Source: Salinivirga cyanobacteriivorans (GTDB lineage: Bacteria; Bacteroidota; Bacteroidia; Bacteroidales; Salinivirgaceae). Taken from it: a DNA stretch of 64,000 nucleotides. The notes below the pieces were generated by a model that worked only from the letters and a program-made list of their open reading frames with translations, searched no databases and was not told where the DNA came from. The stretch lies in contig NZ_CP013118.1 of the NCBI RefSeq assembly GCF_001443605.1, forward strand, positions 62,001 through 126,000. The letters are read 5' to 3'. Position 1 is the first letter of the stretch. Every line of letters begins with the position of its first letter. A program made the position numbers and the translations under genes. Below are positions 1 to 10,400 of the stretch, one piece after another.

Positions 1-676
1 CTATATGTGCATTAAAAGACTTACCCGGGTGCGCATCCATTGTAACAACAGCGCTGTCGCCTTTTTTAATTTGCACCCACTCACGATCTGTTACCTGGGC
101 TACTACACGATATTTCCTGCCGGTTGTACCAAGTACAATAACCGGATACCCGGCACCAACCATTTCGCCGGGTTGGGCCAGTTGCTTTAAAACAGTTGCT
201 GATGCGGGTGCTTTAATGGTAGCGTGTTTTTGATTAAAGCGGGCCATTTGCAAATCGGCACGCGCTGCTTCCAGGGCAGTTTTTACATTTTGCCATTGTT
301 CAAGTGTGGCCACACTATCTTTATACAAATTATTTACACGTTCAAAATCACGATTTGCTTTATCAACGGCGAGTTTGGCTTGTTTTACCCTGGAGGCTAT
401 TTCAACCGTGTTCAAACTGGCTAGTGTTTGGTTTTTAGCTACCTGCTCTCCGGGTTCAACGTTTATCTGATCAATGATCCCCCCTATTTTAAAGCTCAAT
501 TTAAGGTTTTTGTCTGCTTCTATGGTGCCAACTGTGTGAATGGGCCATTGCCTGGTAACCCGCTCCACAGCTTCAACGGCCACTTCAGGGTTTGTCGATT
601 CCTTTTTGCCGGGGTTATCGATCTGGCAACTTGCCAAAACCATTAATACAATTATAATAAATGGACTATTTTTCAT
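1..676 (-). CDS. RND efflux periplasmic adaptor (HlyD/MFP family), partial
   Basis: The C-terminal part runs off the left edge; about 225 residues are visible. The protein starts MKNSPF, with a hydrophobic stretch and a lipobox-like LASC at about residue 17, so it should be an inner-membrane lipoprotein facing the periplasm. After this come a first barrel-sandwich (lipoyl) half (GTIEADKNL, KIGGIIDQINVEPGEQV), a helical hairpin of about 90 residues, the second half (ATIKAPASATVLKQL) and the start of the beta-barrel domain. The start codon at 674-676 overlaps the end of the upstream tolC-like gene by 11 bp, so the two are cotranscribed. The transporter gene should lie beyond the left edge. The family assignment is secure; the substrate is unknown. 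Confidence 0.88.
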   Translation of the reverse strand, partial: MKNSPFIIIVLMVLASCQIDNPGKKESTNPEVAVEAVERVTRQWPIHTVGTIEADKNLKLSFKIGGIIDQINVEPGEQVAKNQTLASLNTVEIASRVKQAKLAVDKANRDFERVNNLYKDSVATLEQWQNVKTALEAARADLQMARFNQKHATIKAPASATVLKQLAQPGEMVGAGYPVIVLGTTGRKYRVVAQVTDREWVQIKKGDSAVVTMDAHPGKSFNAHI

Positions 677-2051
677 ATTGATCGTATTTTTGCTCCATAT
701 TTATTTGGGCGGCAGCCTTTTCTAGTTGTGCCTTTTTTATGTAAAAATCATACCTGGCAATAACCTGTTGTTCCTCTGCTATTCGAAATTCTTCCAGGGC
801 ATTAATATGTTCAAGTTGATTTACCATACCTTGACGGTATTTTTTATTAATGATTTTCCAGGTAGCTTTTGTATGTTTTACCTGCTGTGTTTTGGCCTCA
901 TACTTTTTGTAAGCAGCCCTGAGACTGTAATATGCGTTAATAAGCTGTATATCAATTTTCTTTTGCACTTTTTGTTTTTCCAGCTCAGCCTCCTGAAGAC
1001 CAATGCGTGCTTCTTCCAGTTTTGAATTTCGCCTCATTCCCTGGAAAAGAGGCCATTGCAACACAAGTGATGCAATGTAAAAGTCATCATCGTGCTCAAA
1101 CTGATAATGTTTACCCTGAAAACCATAATCAAAAACAAATGTGAGTTCTGGCCAGTAGTTCGATTTCATGAGTTTTTCATTATATCGGGCAGCCCTGGCC
1201 GCAGCATACACCTGTTCTATTTCTTCACGCTTTGAAGCGTTCTGTTTAAAAGTATCAATTTTTTGGATGGGAATAAGCGAATCATATTGAGTATCTTTTT
1301 CAATAGTATGCCCTGGCTCCCTGTTAAGCAAAAAGTTAAACCACGATGTGGCCTTTTGCATTTTTTCTGTTGCACCGGCATGTGCCTCCTCCCATTCGGC
1401 AATGCGGGTTCTGGACTTTAAAACATGGTCGTAGGTCACTTTCTGGTTTTCATACATTTTTTTGTTTACATACAGGTTCTCATCTAAAATACGCTTGTTT
1501 TTATTTAAAACCTCCAATAAACCAATACTTTTCAGATAATTAAAATATGCCTTTTTAATTTCTGATACCAGTTCCCGGGCATAGGCATTGCGACCCTGTT
1601 TTTTTACATTGCTTATGGCCCGGCTCATTTTGGAATTATAATAGATTTCTCCATTTAGTATCGGCTGCGTTAGCCTGATTTTGGTTTCATGCTCCTGCGT
1701 ACGTAAAAAATCAAATTGCTGATTCTCTATCTGTGGAAACATTGCAGTACCGGTAAGCTGATTGAGTGTACTGTAAACAGGATTTAACATATCTCCAACG
1801 GGCAAATCAATGGTTCGTCCGCCATCTGCCTTTGAAAATCTTGCATTGACAGTTATTTCGGGCCAGTAATAGCTTTTTGCCTGTTTAATTATTTCAACGC
1901 TTTTTCGGTAATCAAGCGTTTTCTGTTTTAGTACAATATTATTTTCAAGACCTTCATTTATATAATCGCCCAATAATGATGATTGACCAAAAGCATTGGC
2001 TGAAAGCACCAAAGGTCCCAGGAACAAAAAAATACTCAGATATGGCTTCAT
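666..2051 (-). CDS. TolC family outer-membrane efflux protein
   Basis: 461 residues, the usual TolC length. A signal peptide is visible (MKPYLSIFLFLGPLVLSANAFG). The rest is long amphipathic helix with the two-fold internal repeat expected of outer-membrane efflux channels; QEAELEKQKVQKKIDIQLINAY is typical of the C-terminal half. It forms the outer-membrane channel of a tripartite pump with the adaptor that follows, whose start overlaps its stop codon. It is the first gene of the operon visible here. An intergenic gap of 138 bp holding the gdhA terminator separates it from gdhA, so transcription probably starts in that gap. Substrate unknown. Confidence 0.9.
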   Translation of the reverse strand: MKPYLSIFLFLGPLVLSANAFGQSSLLGDYINEGLENNIVLKQKTLDYRKSVEIIKQAKSYYWPEITVNARFSKADGGRTIDLPVGDMLNPVYSTLNQLTGTAMFPQIENQQFDFLRTQEHETKIRLTQPILNGEIYYNSKMSRAISNVKKQGRNAYARELVSEIKKAYFNYLKSIGLLEVLNKNKRILDENLYVNKKMYENQKVTYDHVLKSRTRIAEWEEAHAGATEKMQKATSWFNFLLNREPGHTIEKDTQYDSLIPIQKIDTFKQNASKREEIEQVYAAARAARYNEKLMKSNYWPELTFVFDYGFQGKHYQFEHDDDFYIASLVLQWPLFQGMRRNSKLEEARIGLQEAELEKQKVQKKIDIQLINAYYSLRAAYKKYEAKTQQVKHTKATWKIINKKYRQGMVNQLEHINALEEFRIAEEQQVIARYDFYIKKAQLEKAAAQINMEQKYDQYEK

Positions 2052-2136
2052 AAATTTTCAATTGTTAAAGCAAAACGAATTTACAAAGGAATTGGTTTAT
2101 ATTAAAAAGGTAGTCATATAAATGTGGTTCAAATTA

Positions 2137-2166
2137 TAAAAAAAGCTCCGCTGCTGGCGGAGCTTT
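2137..2166 (-). terminator. Rho-independent terminator of gdhA
   Basis: A perfect 10-bp stem, AAAGCTCCGC (2142-2151) with GCGGAGCTTT (2157-2166), closes a 5-base loop. Read on the minus strand it is followed by a run of T. It lies 24 bp after the gdhA stop codon. Confidence 0.88.
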
Positions 2167-2189
2167 GTATGTATCAAATTATTTAATAT

Positions 2190-3542
2190 CTATACAATAC
2201 CCTGATCAAGCATGGCATCTGCAACTTTTACAAATCCACCAATATTCGAGCCTTTAACATAATCAATAGAACCATCATCACGTTTTCCGAATTTTACACA
2301 TGTAGAATGAATATCCTTCATGATGGTATGTAGCCGTTTATCAACCTCTTCCCTGGTCCAGGCGAGACGCATGCTGTTCTGTGTCATTTCAAGACCTGAA
2401 ACAGCCACACCACCGGCATTAGCTGCTTTACCCGGGCCATAAAGCACACGCTTTTCCTGGAAATACTCAACTGCTTCGGGGGTAGTAGGCATATTGGCCC
2501 CTTCAGAAACAACATAACATCCATTTTGCACTAAAGTCTTAGCTTCATCTTCATTGATCTCATTTTGGGTAGCACATGGCATTGCCACATCGCATTTCAC
2601 AATCCACGGGCGCTGAGCATCGTGATATTCCACATCATATTTATTTGCATATTCTTTGATGCGACCGCGTTTCACATTCTTAAGATGCATCACATACTTT
2701 AATTTCTCTTTATCAATACCATTAGGATCGTGTATAAAGCCGCTACTGTCGGAAAGTGTAATTACTTTTCCACCCATTTCAGTAACTTTTTCTGTGGCAA
2801 ATTGCGCCACATTACCCGAGCCTGAAATTGCTACTACTTTTCCTTTAAAGTCTTCTCCGCGGGTTTTGAGCATTTCTTCCGCAAAATATGTAGCTCCATA
2901 GCCTGTTGCTTCGGGTCTTATGAGGGAGCCTCCCCACTCTTTAGCTTTTCCGGTAAATACGCCCACAAACTCATTTCTGAGTTTTTTATACATACCAAAT
3001 AAAAATCCAATTTCGCGTCCACCAACACCTATGTCACCTGCCGGAACATCGGTATTCGGACCTAAATGCCTGTGCAACTCGTTCATGAAACTTTGACAAA
3101 AACGCATTACTTCGTTATCTGATTTGCCTTTGGGGTCGAAATCTGACCCACCCTTACCACCACCCATTGGCAAAGTAGTAAGGGAGTTTTTAAATACCTG
3201 CTCGAATGCTAAAAATTTAAGTATACTCAGATTCACAGTAGGGTGAAAACGCAATCCGCCTTTATAAGGTCCGATAGCGCTATTCATCTCAATTCGATAG
3301 CCGCGGTTCACCTGAATATTGCCTTTATCATCGACCCAGGGTACACGGAACAATATCATGCGTTCCGGTTCTGCAATACGTTCAAGGACTTTTGCTTCCT
3401 TGTATTGCGGGTTTTCCTCAATAAATGGAATTAATGATTCGGCTACTTCTTTAACCGCTTGCTGAAATTCCTCTTCACCCGGATTTTTCATTTCAATCCT
3501 GGACATGAAGTCATTTAGTGCTTGTTGATGCATGTTTTCCAT
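2190..3542 (-). CDS. gdhA: NADP-type glutamate dehydrogenase
   Basis: 450 residues, the length of the hexameric bacterial enzyme. It reductively aminates 2-oxoglutarate with ammonia to glutamate in the cytoplasm. The substrate-binding domain shows PMGGGKGGSDFDPKGKSD, which contains the active-site lysine region, and PAGDIGVGGREIG. The C-terminal half has a dinucleotide-binding GSGNVA motif. It is monocistronic: its own terminator follows, and upstream there is a 240-bp divergent gap shared with the PEP/pyruvate-binding protein gene. The NADP preference is inferred from family and length. Confidence 0.95.
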   Translation of the reverse strand: MENMHQQALNDFMSRIEMKNPGEEEFQQAVKEVAESLIPFIEENPQYKEAKVLERIAEPERMILFRVPWVDDKGNIQVNRGYRIEMNSAIGPYKGGLRFHPTVNLSILKFLAFEQVFKNSLTTLPMGGGKGGSDFDPKGKSDNEVMRFCQSFMNELHRHLGPNTDVPAGDIGVGGREIGFLFGMYKKLRNEFVGVFTGKAKEWGGSLIRPEATGYGATYFAEEMLKTRGEDFKGKVVAISGSGNVAQFATEKVTEMGGKVITLSDSSGFIHDPNGIDKEKLKYVMHLKNVKRGRIKEYANKYDVEYHDAQRPWIVKCDVAMPCATQNEINEDEAKTLVQNGCYVVSEGANMPTTPEAVEYFQEKRVLYGPGKAANAGGVAVSGLEMTQNSMRLAWTREEVDKRLHTIMKDIHSTCVKFGKRDDGSIDYVKGSNIGGFVKVADAMLDQGIV

Positions 3543-3783
3543 AAGGTAAAATTTTAGTTAGCTCTTTCAATTTACTTCATATATTTCACATAATCAAACA
3601 TTTTGAAAACTGATTGTTAGTACCTTGCATTTGGTTTTGGATCAAAAGACAATTTTTTCTGGTTTTATGCGGGCTAAACTAATAAACTCAATAATTAAGG
3701 TTTATTTGTCAAAGAACCTCAAATAATGTAAATTGATAAAGTAAAATGGTTTCACCTAGTATTAATGCGTAAAAGCAACCAGA

Positions 3784-6700
3784 ATGAATCAAAACAACCA
3801 ACAGGATGATACACGGGGTTATGGAGACCTGGAAAAGGATTTGACGCGCCAGCAATACGAAAAACTTAAAGCAGAAAATAAGGAGCGTCTCAAAGAATTG
3901 GCCTGTATAAACGAAACCACCCAGATTCTGAAACAGGCTAAGAATGTGGAGGAAGCTATGCAAAAAATCACCCAGGCTATTCCTCGAGGCATGCAATACC
4001 CCGAAGATACAACTGCACGTATAACATATGATGGAAAAGTTTTTACAAGCGTAAATTTCAGAGGGTCGCAATGGGTGCTCAGGCAAACATTCGATACCAT
4101 TGATAAGCGGGTTGGTGCTATTGAAATTTTTTATACCCGCAAACATCCGGATTTGGACGAAGGTCCTTTTCTAAAGGAAGAGCGCGATTTAATTGACAAC
4201 CTGACGAGTCTTTTTAAAGGCTACCTCGATGGCGATATTGCCAATAAACTGAGCCGCCCTAACCAAATATACAGCTCACCAGAAACCATTTCAGTCGAGA
4301 AACCAAGGAGAAGAAAATTGTTGCAATTATTTTTAAACCGCAACAACTACAACCGGGATCTTTATCACGATTTAATGCCTTTTAAGATCAAAGAAATCCT
4401 CCTTGTAGCCAGCCTATACGATGCTTTTAGTATTGAAAGTGGCGGGCGTTTTTCGGAGTATGTGCTCAGGCAATATGAACGGCTCAACCTGACATCTGTT
4501 CCACGAATAACGGGAGTTTCTGACCCGGAGGAGGCTATGGAACATTTGCGTAGCAAACACTACGATATGGTAATTATGATGATTGGCCTCGATACCCGCA
4601 GACCTTTCAATCTTGCTGCACGTATAAAGGAGTCTTTTCCCTATTTGCCGGTGTTTGCCCTGCTCAATAATAATGAGAACCTGCTTACACTTGAGGAGCG
4701 CCGTAAAAAAATGCCGGTAATCGATAAAATTTTTGTCTGGAAGGGCGACTCAAGGGTTTTCTTTACCATGATCAAGCTCATTGAAGATAAAATCAATGTG
4801 GATAACGATACCCGCCTCGGGCTGGTAAGGGTAATTATTCTGGTCGAAGATGCTGCACCATATTATTCACGCTATTTACCAATGCTGTACAATATTGTAA
4901 TGGAGCAAACCCGGCGTATTATTGACGATGTGAGTACCGACGACCTATACAAAGTGTTACGACTAAGAACAAGGCCCAAAATATTGTTGGCTACTACATA
5001 TGAGGAGGCAATGCACATTTATGAAAAATATGGTAGTCAGCTTTTATGTTTGATCACCGATGTAGAATTTGAGCGTAACGAAAAACTTGATAAAAAAGCC
5101 GGAATACATCTGGTAAAAGAAATAAAGGCAGACCGCAAAGAGTTGCCGACCGTCATACAATCTTCCTATGAAAAATATGATGAAATAGCCAGCGAACTGG
5201 AGTGCGCTTTCATTAATAAAAAATCAGAAAGCCTGATGCAGGATTTGCGCACCTTTATTCTGCATAACCTGGGGTTTGGAAATTTTGTTTTCAGAGATCT
5301 TCATGGACGCGAAATCGCAGTGGCCAGAACTTTACGTGAATTCGAAAATTTACTGCATACCATTCCCGACGAATCCATACTTTTCCATGGTAAAAAGAAC
5401 CACTTTTCATTGTGGTTAATGGCCCGTGGCGAGATTCAGGTGGCCCATATTATTCATCCGGCACAAATAGCCGATTTTCCAAGTACCGATGACTTGAGAC
5501 AATTCATTATCAATGTGCTTAATAAATTCAGAAATGAACAAAACCAGGGCAAAGTTGTACCTTTTCATGTTTCCGACATCGATGATCATACAAGTATTGT
5601 GCTTTTGGGAGAGGGAAACCTTGGAGGAAAAGGCCGCGGACTGGCATTTATAAATACTTTGATTCACAACTATGATTTCTCTCAGCATGTACCGGGCATT
5701 AATATCCGTACACCTAATACCTCAATAATTGGGACCGATGAGTTTCAGCAGTTTTTAGAAATCAATAGCTTAAATAAAAAGGTTTATAACGAAAAAGATG
5801 AAAATAAAATAAGAAAATGGTTCATCAAAGCTGAACTGTCTGACCAGTTGAAAGATAAACTCTACAAATTCTTGAAGTTTATTGAAAAGCCAATTGCCGT
5901 AAGATCTTCAGGTATGTTCGAAGATAGCCTTCACCAGCCGTTTGCCGGAATATTTGAAACATACATTCTGCCCAACAACGATCCGGATATTCAGGTCAGA
6001 CTCAAACAACTGCAAAATGCCATTAAGCTGGTCTATGCATCGGTATTTTCAAAACTGGCAAGGGGTTACGTAGAGGCCATCAGTTATAAAATCGAAGAAG
6101 AGATGATGGCTGTTGTAATTCAGGAAGTTGTTGGGAACCAATACGGAGATTATTATTACCCGCACATAAGCGGAGTAGCCCAATCATACAACTACTACCC
6201 GATATCGCACATGAATCCGGAAGACGGAATGGCTGTTGCGGCACTCGGCCTTGGAAAATATGTGGTAGATGGCGAAAAAGCTTATCGGTTCTCACCCAAA
6301 TATCCGCAAACGCTTGTGCACTCATTGAAAGATCTTTACAAAAACTCCCAGGTCGAGTTTTATGCTGTAGATATGAAACGGGATAATATTGATTTCGAAA
6401 AAGGCGACATGGCAGGGCTTATACGACTCGACATTGACGATGCAGAGATGCATGGTACCATTAAGCATCTGGCATCGGTATATGAGCCCGATGGCGACAG
6501 ACTTATGCCCGGATTAAACCATGCAGGCCCAAGAATAATAAATTTTGCCAATATTTTACAGCACAACTATATTCCGCTGGCAGAAACTTTACAGGCAGTG
6601 CTCGACATTGTAGAGGAAGCACTGGGCTCACCGGTTGAAATTGAGTGGGCTGTAGATTTAAATAAAGATAAAGACGGCAAAGCATCGTTTTATTTGCTGC

Positions 6701-7269
6701 AAATAAAACCACAAATCAGTACCTGGGAAGGTTTTTCAATTGATGAAGAGGCCCTGAAAGAAGAGAATATACTGCTTTATACCGATAAAGCTATGGGGAA
6801 TGGTATCATTGAAGATATTGAAGATATTGTAATTATTAACCGTGATAAATTCGAGAAATCGGCAACCATGGAAATGGCCGAAGAGGTAGATCAAATTAAT
6901 GAACAGATGAAAAAAGAGGGCCGGCAGTATCTGCTTATTGGTCCCGGGCGCTGGGGTACCCGCGATCGCTGGATTGGAATACCTGTAGAATGGCCGCAAA
7001 TTTCCAATGCCAAGGTTATTGTAGAAACCGATATGGATGGTTTCCCATTGGATGCATCCTCGGGCTCACACTTCTTTCACAATGTAACGTCAATGAATAT
7101 AGGTTACTTTTCAGTTACCCAATCCAGTAAAAAACAGACAATCAATTGGGATTTTATTGAAAACCAACCCCTTCACCAGGAGCTAAAGCATTTTAACCAT
7201 TTCAGGCTCGATTCACCTGTTAAAATAATGATTGACGGTAAAAAACGTCTTGGAGTTATTACGTATTAA
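3784..7269 (+). CDS. Large PEP/pyruvate-binding domain protein (PPDK N-terminal domain)
   Basis: 1161 residues. The N-terminal 150 resemble a GAF-like sensor region with a coiled-coil start. Residues of about 190-500 look like two degenerate receiver-like folds (for example DMVIMMIGLDTRRPF and LLCLITDVEF). From about 600 to 1000 there is a pyruvate-phosphate-dikinase ATP-grasp region, with GEGNLGGKGRGLAF near 610 and PIAVRSSGMFEDS near 705. The phosphohistidine domain and the PEP-binding barrel of PEP synthase are absent, so it cannot be a complete PEP synthase. A signalling or phosphotransfer role is my inference. It stands alone between two gaps. Confidence 0.8.
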   Translation: MNQNNQQDDTRGYGDLEKDLTRQQYEKLKAENKERLKELACINETTQILKQAKNVEEAMQKITQAIPRGMQYPEDTTARITYDGKVFTSVNFRGSQWVLRQTFDTIDKRVGAIEIFYTRKHPDLDEGPFLKEERDLIDNLTSLFKGYLDGDIANKLSRPNQIYSSPETISVEKPRRRKLLQLFLNRNNYNRDLYHDLMPFKIKEILLVASLYDAFSIESGGRFSEYVLRQYERLNLTSVPRITGVSDPEEAMEHLRSKHYDMVIMMIGLDTRRPFNLAARIKESFPYLPVFALLNNNENLLTLEERRKKMPVIDKIFVWKGDSRVFFTMIKLIEDKINVDNDTRLGLVRVIILVEDAAPYYSRYLPMLYNIVMEQTRRIIDDVSTDDLYKVLRLRTRPKILLATTYEEAMHIYEKYGSQLLCLITDVEFERNEKLDKKAGIHLVKEIKADRKELPTVIQSSYEKYDEIASELECAFINKKSESLMQDLRTFILHNLGFGNFVFRDLHGREIAVARTLREFENLLHTIPDESILFHGKKNHFSLWLMARGEIQVAHIIHPAQIADFPSTDDLRQFIINVLNKFRNEQNQGKVVPFHVSDIDDHTSIVLLGEGNLGGKGRGLAFINTLIHNYDFSQHVPGINIRTPNTSIIGTDEFQQFLEINSLNKKVYNEKDENKIRKWFIKAELSDQLKDKLYKFLKFIEKPIAVRSSGMFEDSLHQPFAGIFETYILPNNDPDIQVRLKQLQNAIKLVYASVFSKLARGYVEAISYKIEEEMMAVVIQEVVGNQYGDYYYPHISGVAQSYNYYPISHMNPEDGMAVAALGLGKYVVDGEKAYRFSPKYPQTLVHSLKDLYKNSQVEFYAVDMKRDNIDFEKGDMAGLIRLDIDDAEMHGTIKHLASVYEPDGDRLMPGLNHAGPRIINFANILQHNYIPLAETLQAVLDIVEEALGSPVEIEWAVDLNKDKDGKASFYLLQIKPQISTWEGFSIDEEALKEENILLYTDKAMGNGIIEDIEDIVIINRDKFEKSATMEMAEEVDQINEQMKKEGRQYLLIGPGRWGTRDRWIGIPVEWPQISNAKVIVETDMDGFPLDASSGSHFFHNVTSMNIGYFSVTQSSKKQTINWDFIENQPLHQELKHFNHFRLDSPVKIMIDGKKRLGVITY

Positions 7270-7468
7270 TCAGCACCAATTAAAAAAACACATACCACAT
7301 TCAAAATAGTTATATAGCTGTAAGTCTATTTGTTAGACGTATTTCACATCAACTACTTCCGATGGATAGCGTGTCATTATTTGCTTTCAAAAACTCAAAT
7401 CCTGACAAAACTCATTGATTGTGTCGATTTATAATGCCACTTTAACAGCACAATTAAAACTCAGCGCT

Positions 7469-10400
7469 ATGTATAAAATAACCGAACACCCGATCCTGGA
7501 TATCCCGAAGGGTAAGGAAGTATATTTCAAGTATAATGGAGAACAAATAAAAGCTGAAAAAGGCAAAACCATTGCAGCCGCCCTGCACCAGGCTGGTTAT
7601 CCAGTACACAGCCATAGCTTGACCAATCGCAATCGCAGTCTGGAATGTGGTATCGGGAAATGTGGTGCATGCGAAATGCTCGTAGATGGAGAAGTTCGAC
7701 GTATTTGTATCACGAAAGTTGATGACATAAAAGAGGTTTCAGAAATACCCAAAGACTACGAACCCTCGAAAACAAACTATCCGGATAAAAACCCGATTGA
7801 AGTACATAAAACCACTGTTGCCATTGTAGGTGCAGGTCCGGCAGGGCTGGCCGCAAGGGCGACACTTAATAAGCATGGCGTTGACAATCTTGTAATTGAT
7901 AACAATGACACCATTGGCGGACAGTTTACCATGCAGACGCACCAGTTTTTCTTTTTCGAAAAAGAAAAGAAATATGGCGGTATGCGCGGATTTGATATCC
8001 CCAAAGAACTGACCATGGATAATAATGAGGGTATTTTGCTTAATTCAACTGTCTGGGACTTGCTGGAAGGTAAGCGATTGGCCATAAAAAACATAAAAAC
8101 CGATAAAATATACTATGTTGATGCCGAGCATCTCATCATTGCCACAGGAGCTGTACCCTTTATGCCCTCATTTGAAAACGATGACTTGCCAGGAGTTTAT
8201 ACAGCTGCTGTAGTACAAAAAATGATGAATAATGAACATACATTGCTGGGTAAAAATATATTGACCGTGGGTGCCGGTAACATAGGTTACCTCACCTCCT
8301 ACCAGGCTGTACAAGCCGGAGCCAATGTTAAAGCCATACTTGAAGCACAGGATCGCGAAGGTGGATTTCCGGTACAGGCCAACCGGGTTCGCAGACTGGG
8401 TATTCCAATTTACCTCTCACATATTCTTGTAAAAGCTATTCCAAATGAGGACCATACCGGTATAACCGGCGCAGTGGTAGCAGAAGCCAAAAACTTTAAA
8501 CCTGTGCCCGGTACAGAACGCATTATTGAAGGTATCGATACCATTAACATTTGTACAGGACTGGTTTCTGATGATGCACTGCTGCGCAAAGGAAAAGAGG
8601 TATTTGGCCGAAATGTACATGGTGCAGGCGACGCCATCCGTATTGGAGAAGGGACAAGTGCAGTGTTGCGGGGTAAGCAGGTAGCATACGAAATTATGGA
8701 AGAAATGTCGCTCAGGTATAATTACGACGATTATCTGGCACTTTCAAAAGAGTACATCGATTCTCAACAGCACCCAACAAAAGTTATAGAAGAACCGGTG
8801 ATTCCGGATCGTGAACGGATGCAAAAACCATTTGTAATTGCCGATTGCACCTATGGATTTGCATGTAATCCATGCGCATTTGCCTGTCCGCACGATGCTA
8901 TAACCAAGTCTTCATCAAGCACCGTACCTGTTATTGATTTTGATAAATGTGTTGGCTGTATGCAATGTGTAACACTTTGTCCAGGCCTGGCTATATTTGG
9001 ATACAACCTCAAAAAAGACTGGCTCTTTTTTCCGGTGGAATATGAAGTAGCCGAAGGCGAAGAAGTAGTATTAGTGGATAATGATGGCAACAAAATAGGT
9101 GAAGGTGTGCTTGAAAAAATCATGAAGAAACCTAATAAAACAAATCTGGCACGTGTAAAATCAAGCAATTTACATGGCGAAGATCTGGTTAAAGCTCGTG
9201 GTTTTATAACCAAAGCAAACTTTCCGGAACAGGTAGAATTTGCTCCATCTTCCAACAATATTGAAAGCAAAGAATTTATTTGTCACTGCGATGACGTAAC
9301 CATGGATGAAGTGATGAAGGTTATTGGAGATCGGAAATTTATATCGGTAGACGAAATTAAACATACAACCCGTCTGGGAATGGGTGCATGCAGAGGCAAG
9401 CGTTGCATTAAGCGCTTAAAAACTGCATTGGCAGGCTCAGGAATACAAATTGTGGGAGAAGCAACCCCCAGGGGTCCGATGTCGAACCAGGTAAGTATGG
9501 GCGAGATATACCCGAACGACCTACATGAAAAAACCATACCTAACCTGAACGGACAAAAAATTGAAACCATTGAAACCAAGGTTCTTGTTGCAGGTGGAGG
9601 TATTGGCGGAAGCGCACTGTTTCGCTATTTTGCCGAAGCCGGCGAGAACCCCATTTTAATAAATTACGAACGTGGATCATCGTGGCGCAATATTGCCGGT
9701 GGACGGCCGGTTTTCAGTGTGCCCGAATTGGCCGATATTGCAGGAAACAACAGGAAAATATTTAAGGAGCTACAGGAAATTTCCAATATTCATCTTACCG
9801 ATATCAATTATGTTACGCTGGCACACGACCAGGCCACATACGAAGCCCTCGAGGCCTCTAAAGCATGGAGCGATGCCATGATGATTGAACCTAAAGATTT
9901 CCCCAAATACATCGCTCCCGGATTTAGTACAAGTAACGATAAGTACATGGCTGCCCTTGTCACAAAAGATTGCTGGCAAGCCACACCAGGCCTGGTTATT
10001 GACCTGATTCGCAAAATAGGTATCGACCATGGCGGTATGATTCACGAGGATGCCAAACTCATTGATCTGGAAAAAACCGATAAGGGGTACATTGCATTGG
10101 TGAATACCCATGAGGGTAAATATGTAAAATACAAAACCAAACATTTTGTGAATGCCCTTGGAGGCAATGCTGGCGATTTTGCCGATATGGTTGGTGTCGA
10201 TACCGGACTGTTCCCGGTTAAACACCAGGCTTTTATTACAAGGCGTCTGCCCTACCTTGGTGTAAACAACCAACCCTTAAATATGATAATTGACCGAAGA
10301 AATTATAAAGGATTTACAGCGGTGTATGGGCAACAACTTGCCGAAACAGGGCAAATTATTGGTTGTGCCTCTCCTGCTGTCGAACCACTACAAACAGCCA

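Noticed and set aside
3709-4146. 145-codon minus-strand ORF over the start of the PEP/pyruvate-binding gene
   Set aside because: It overlaps a much better supported gene, has no motif and is composed of shadow codons.
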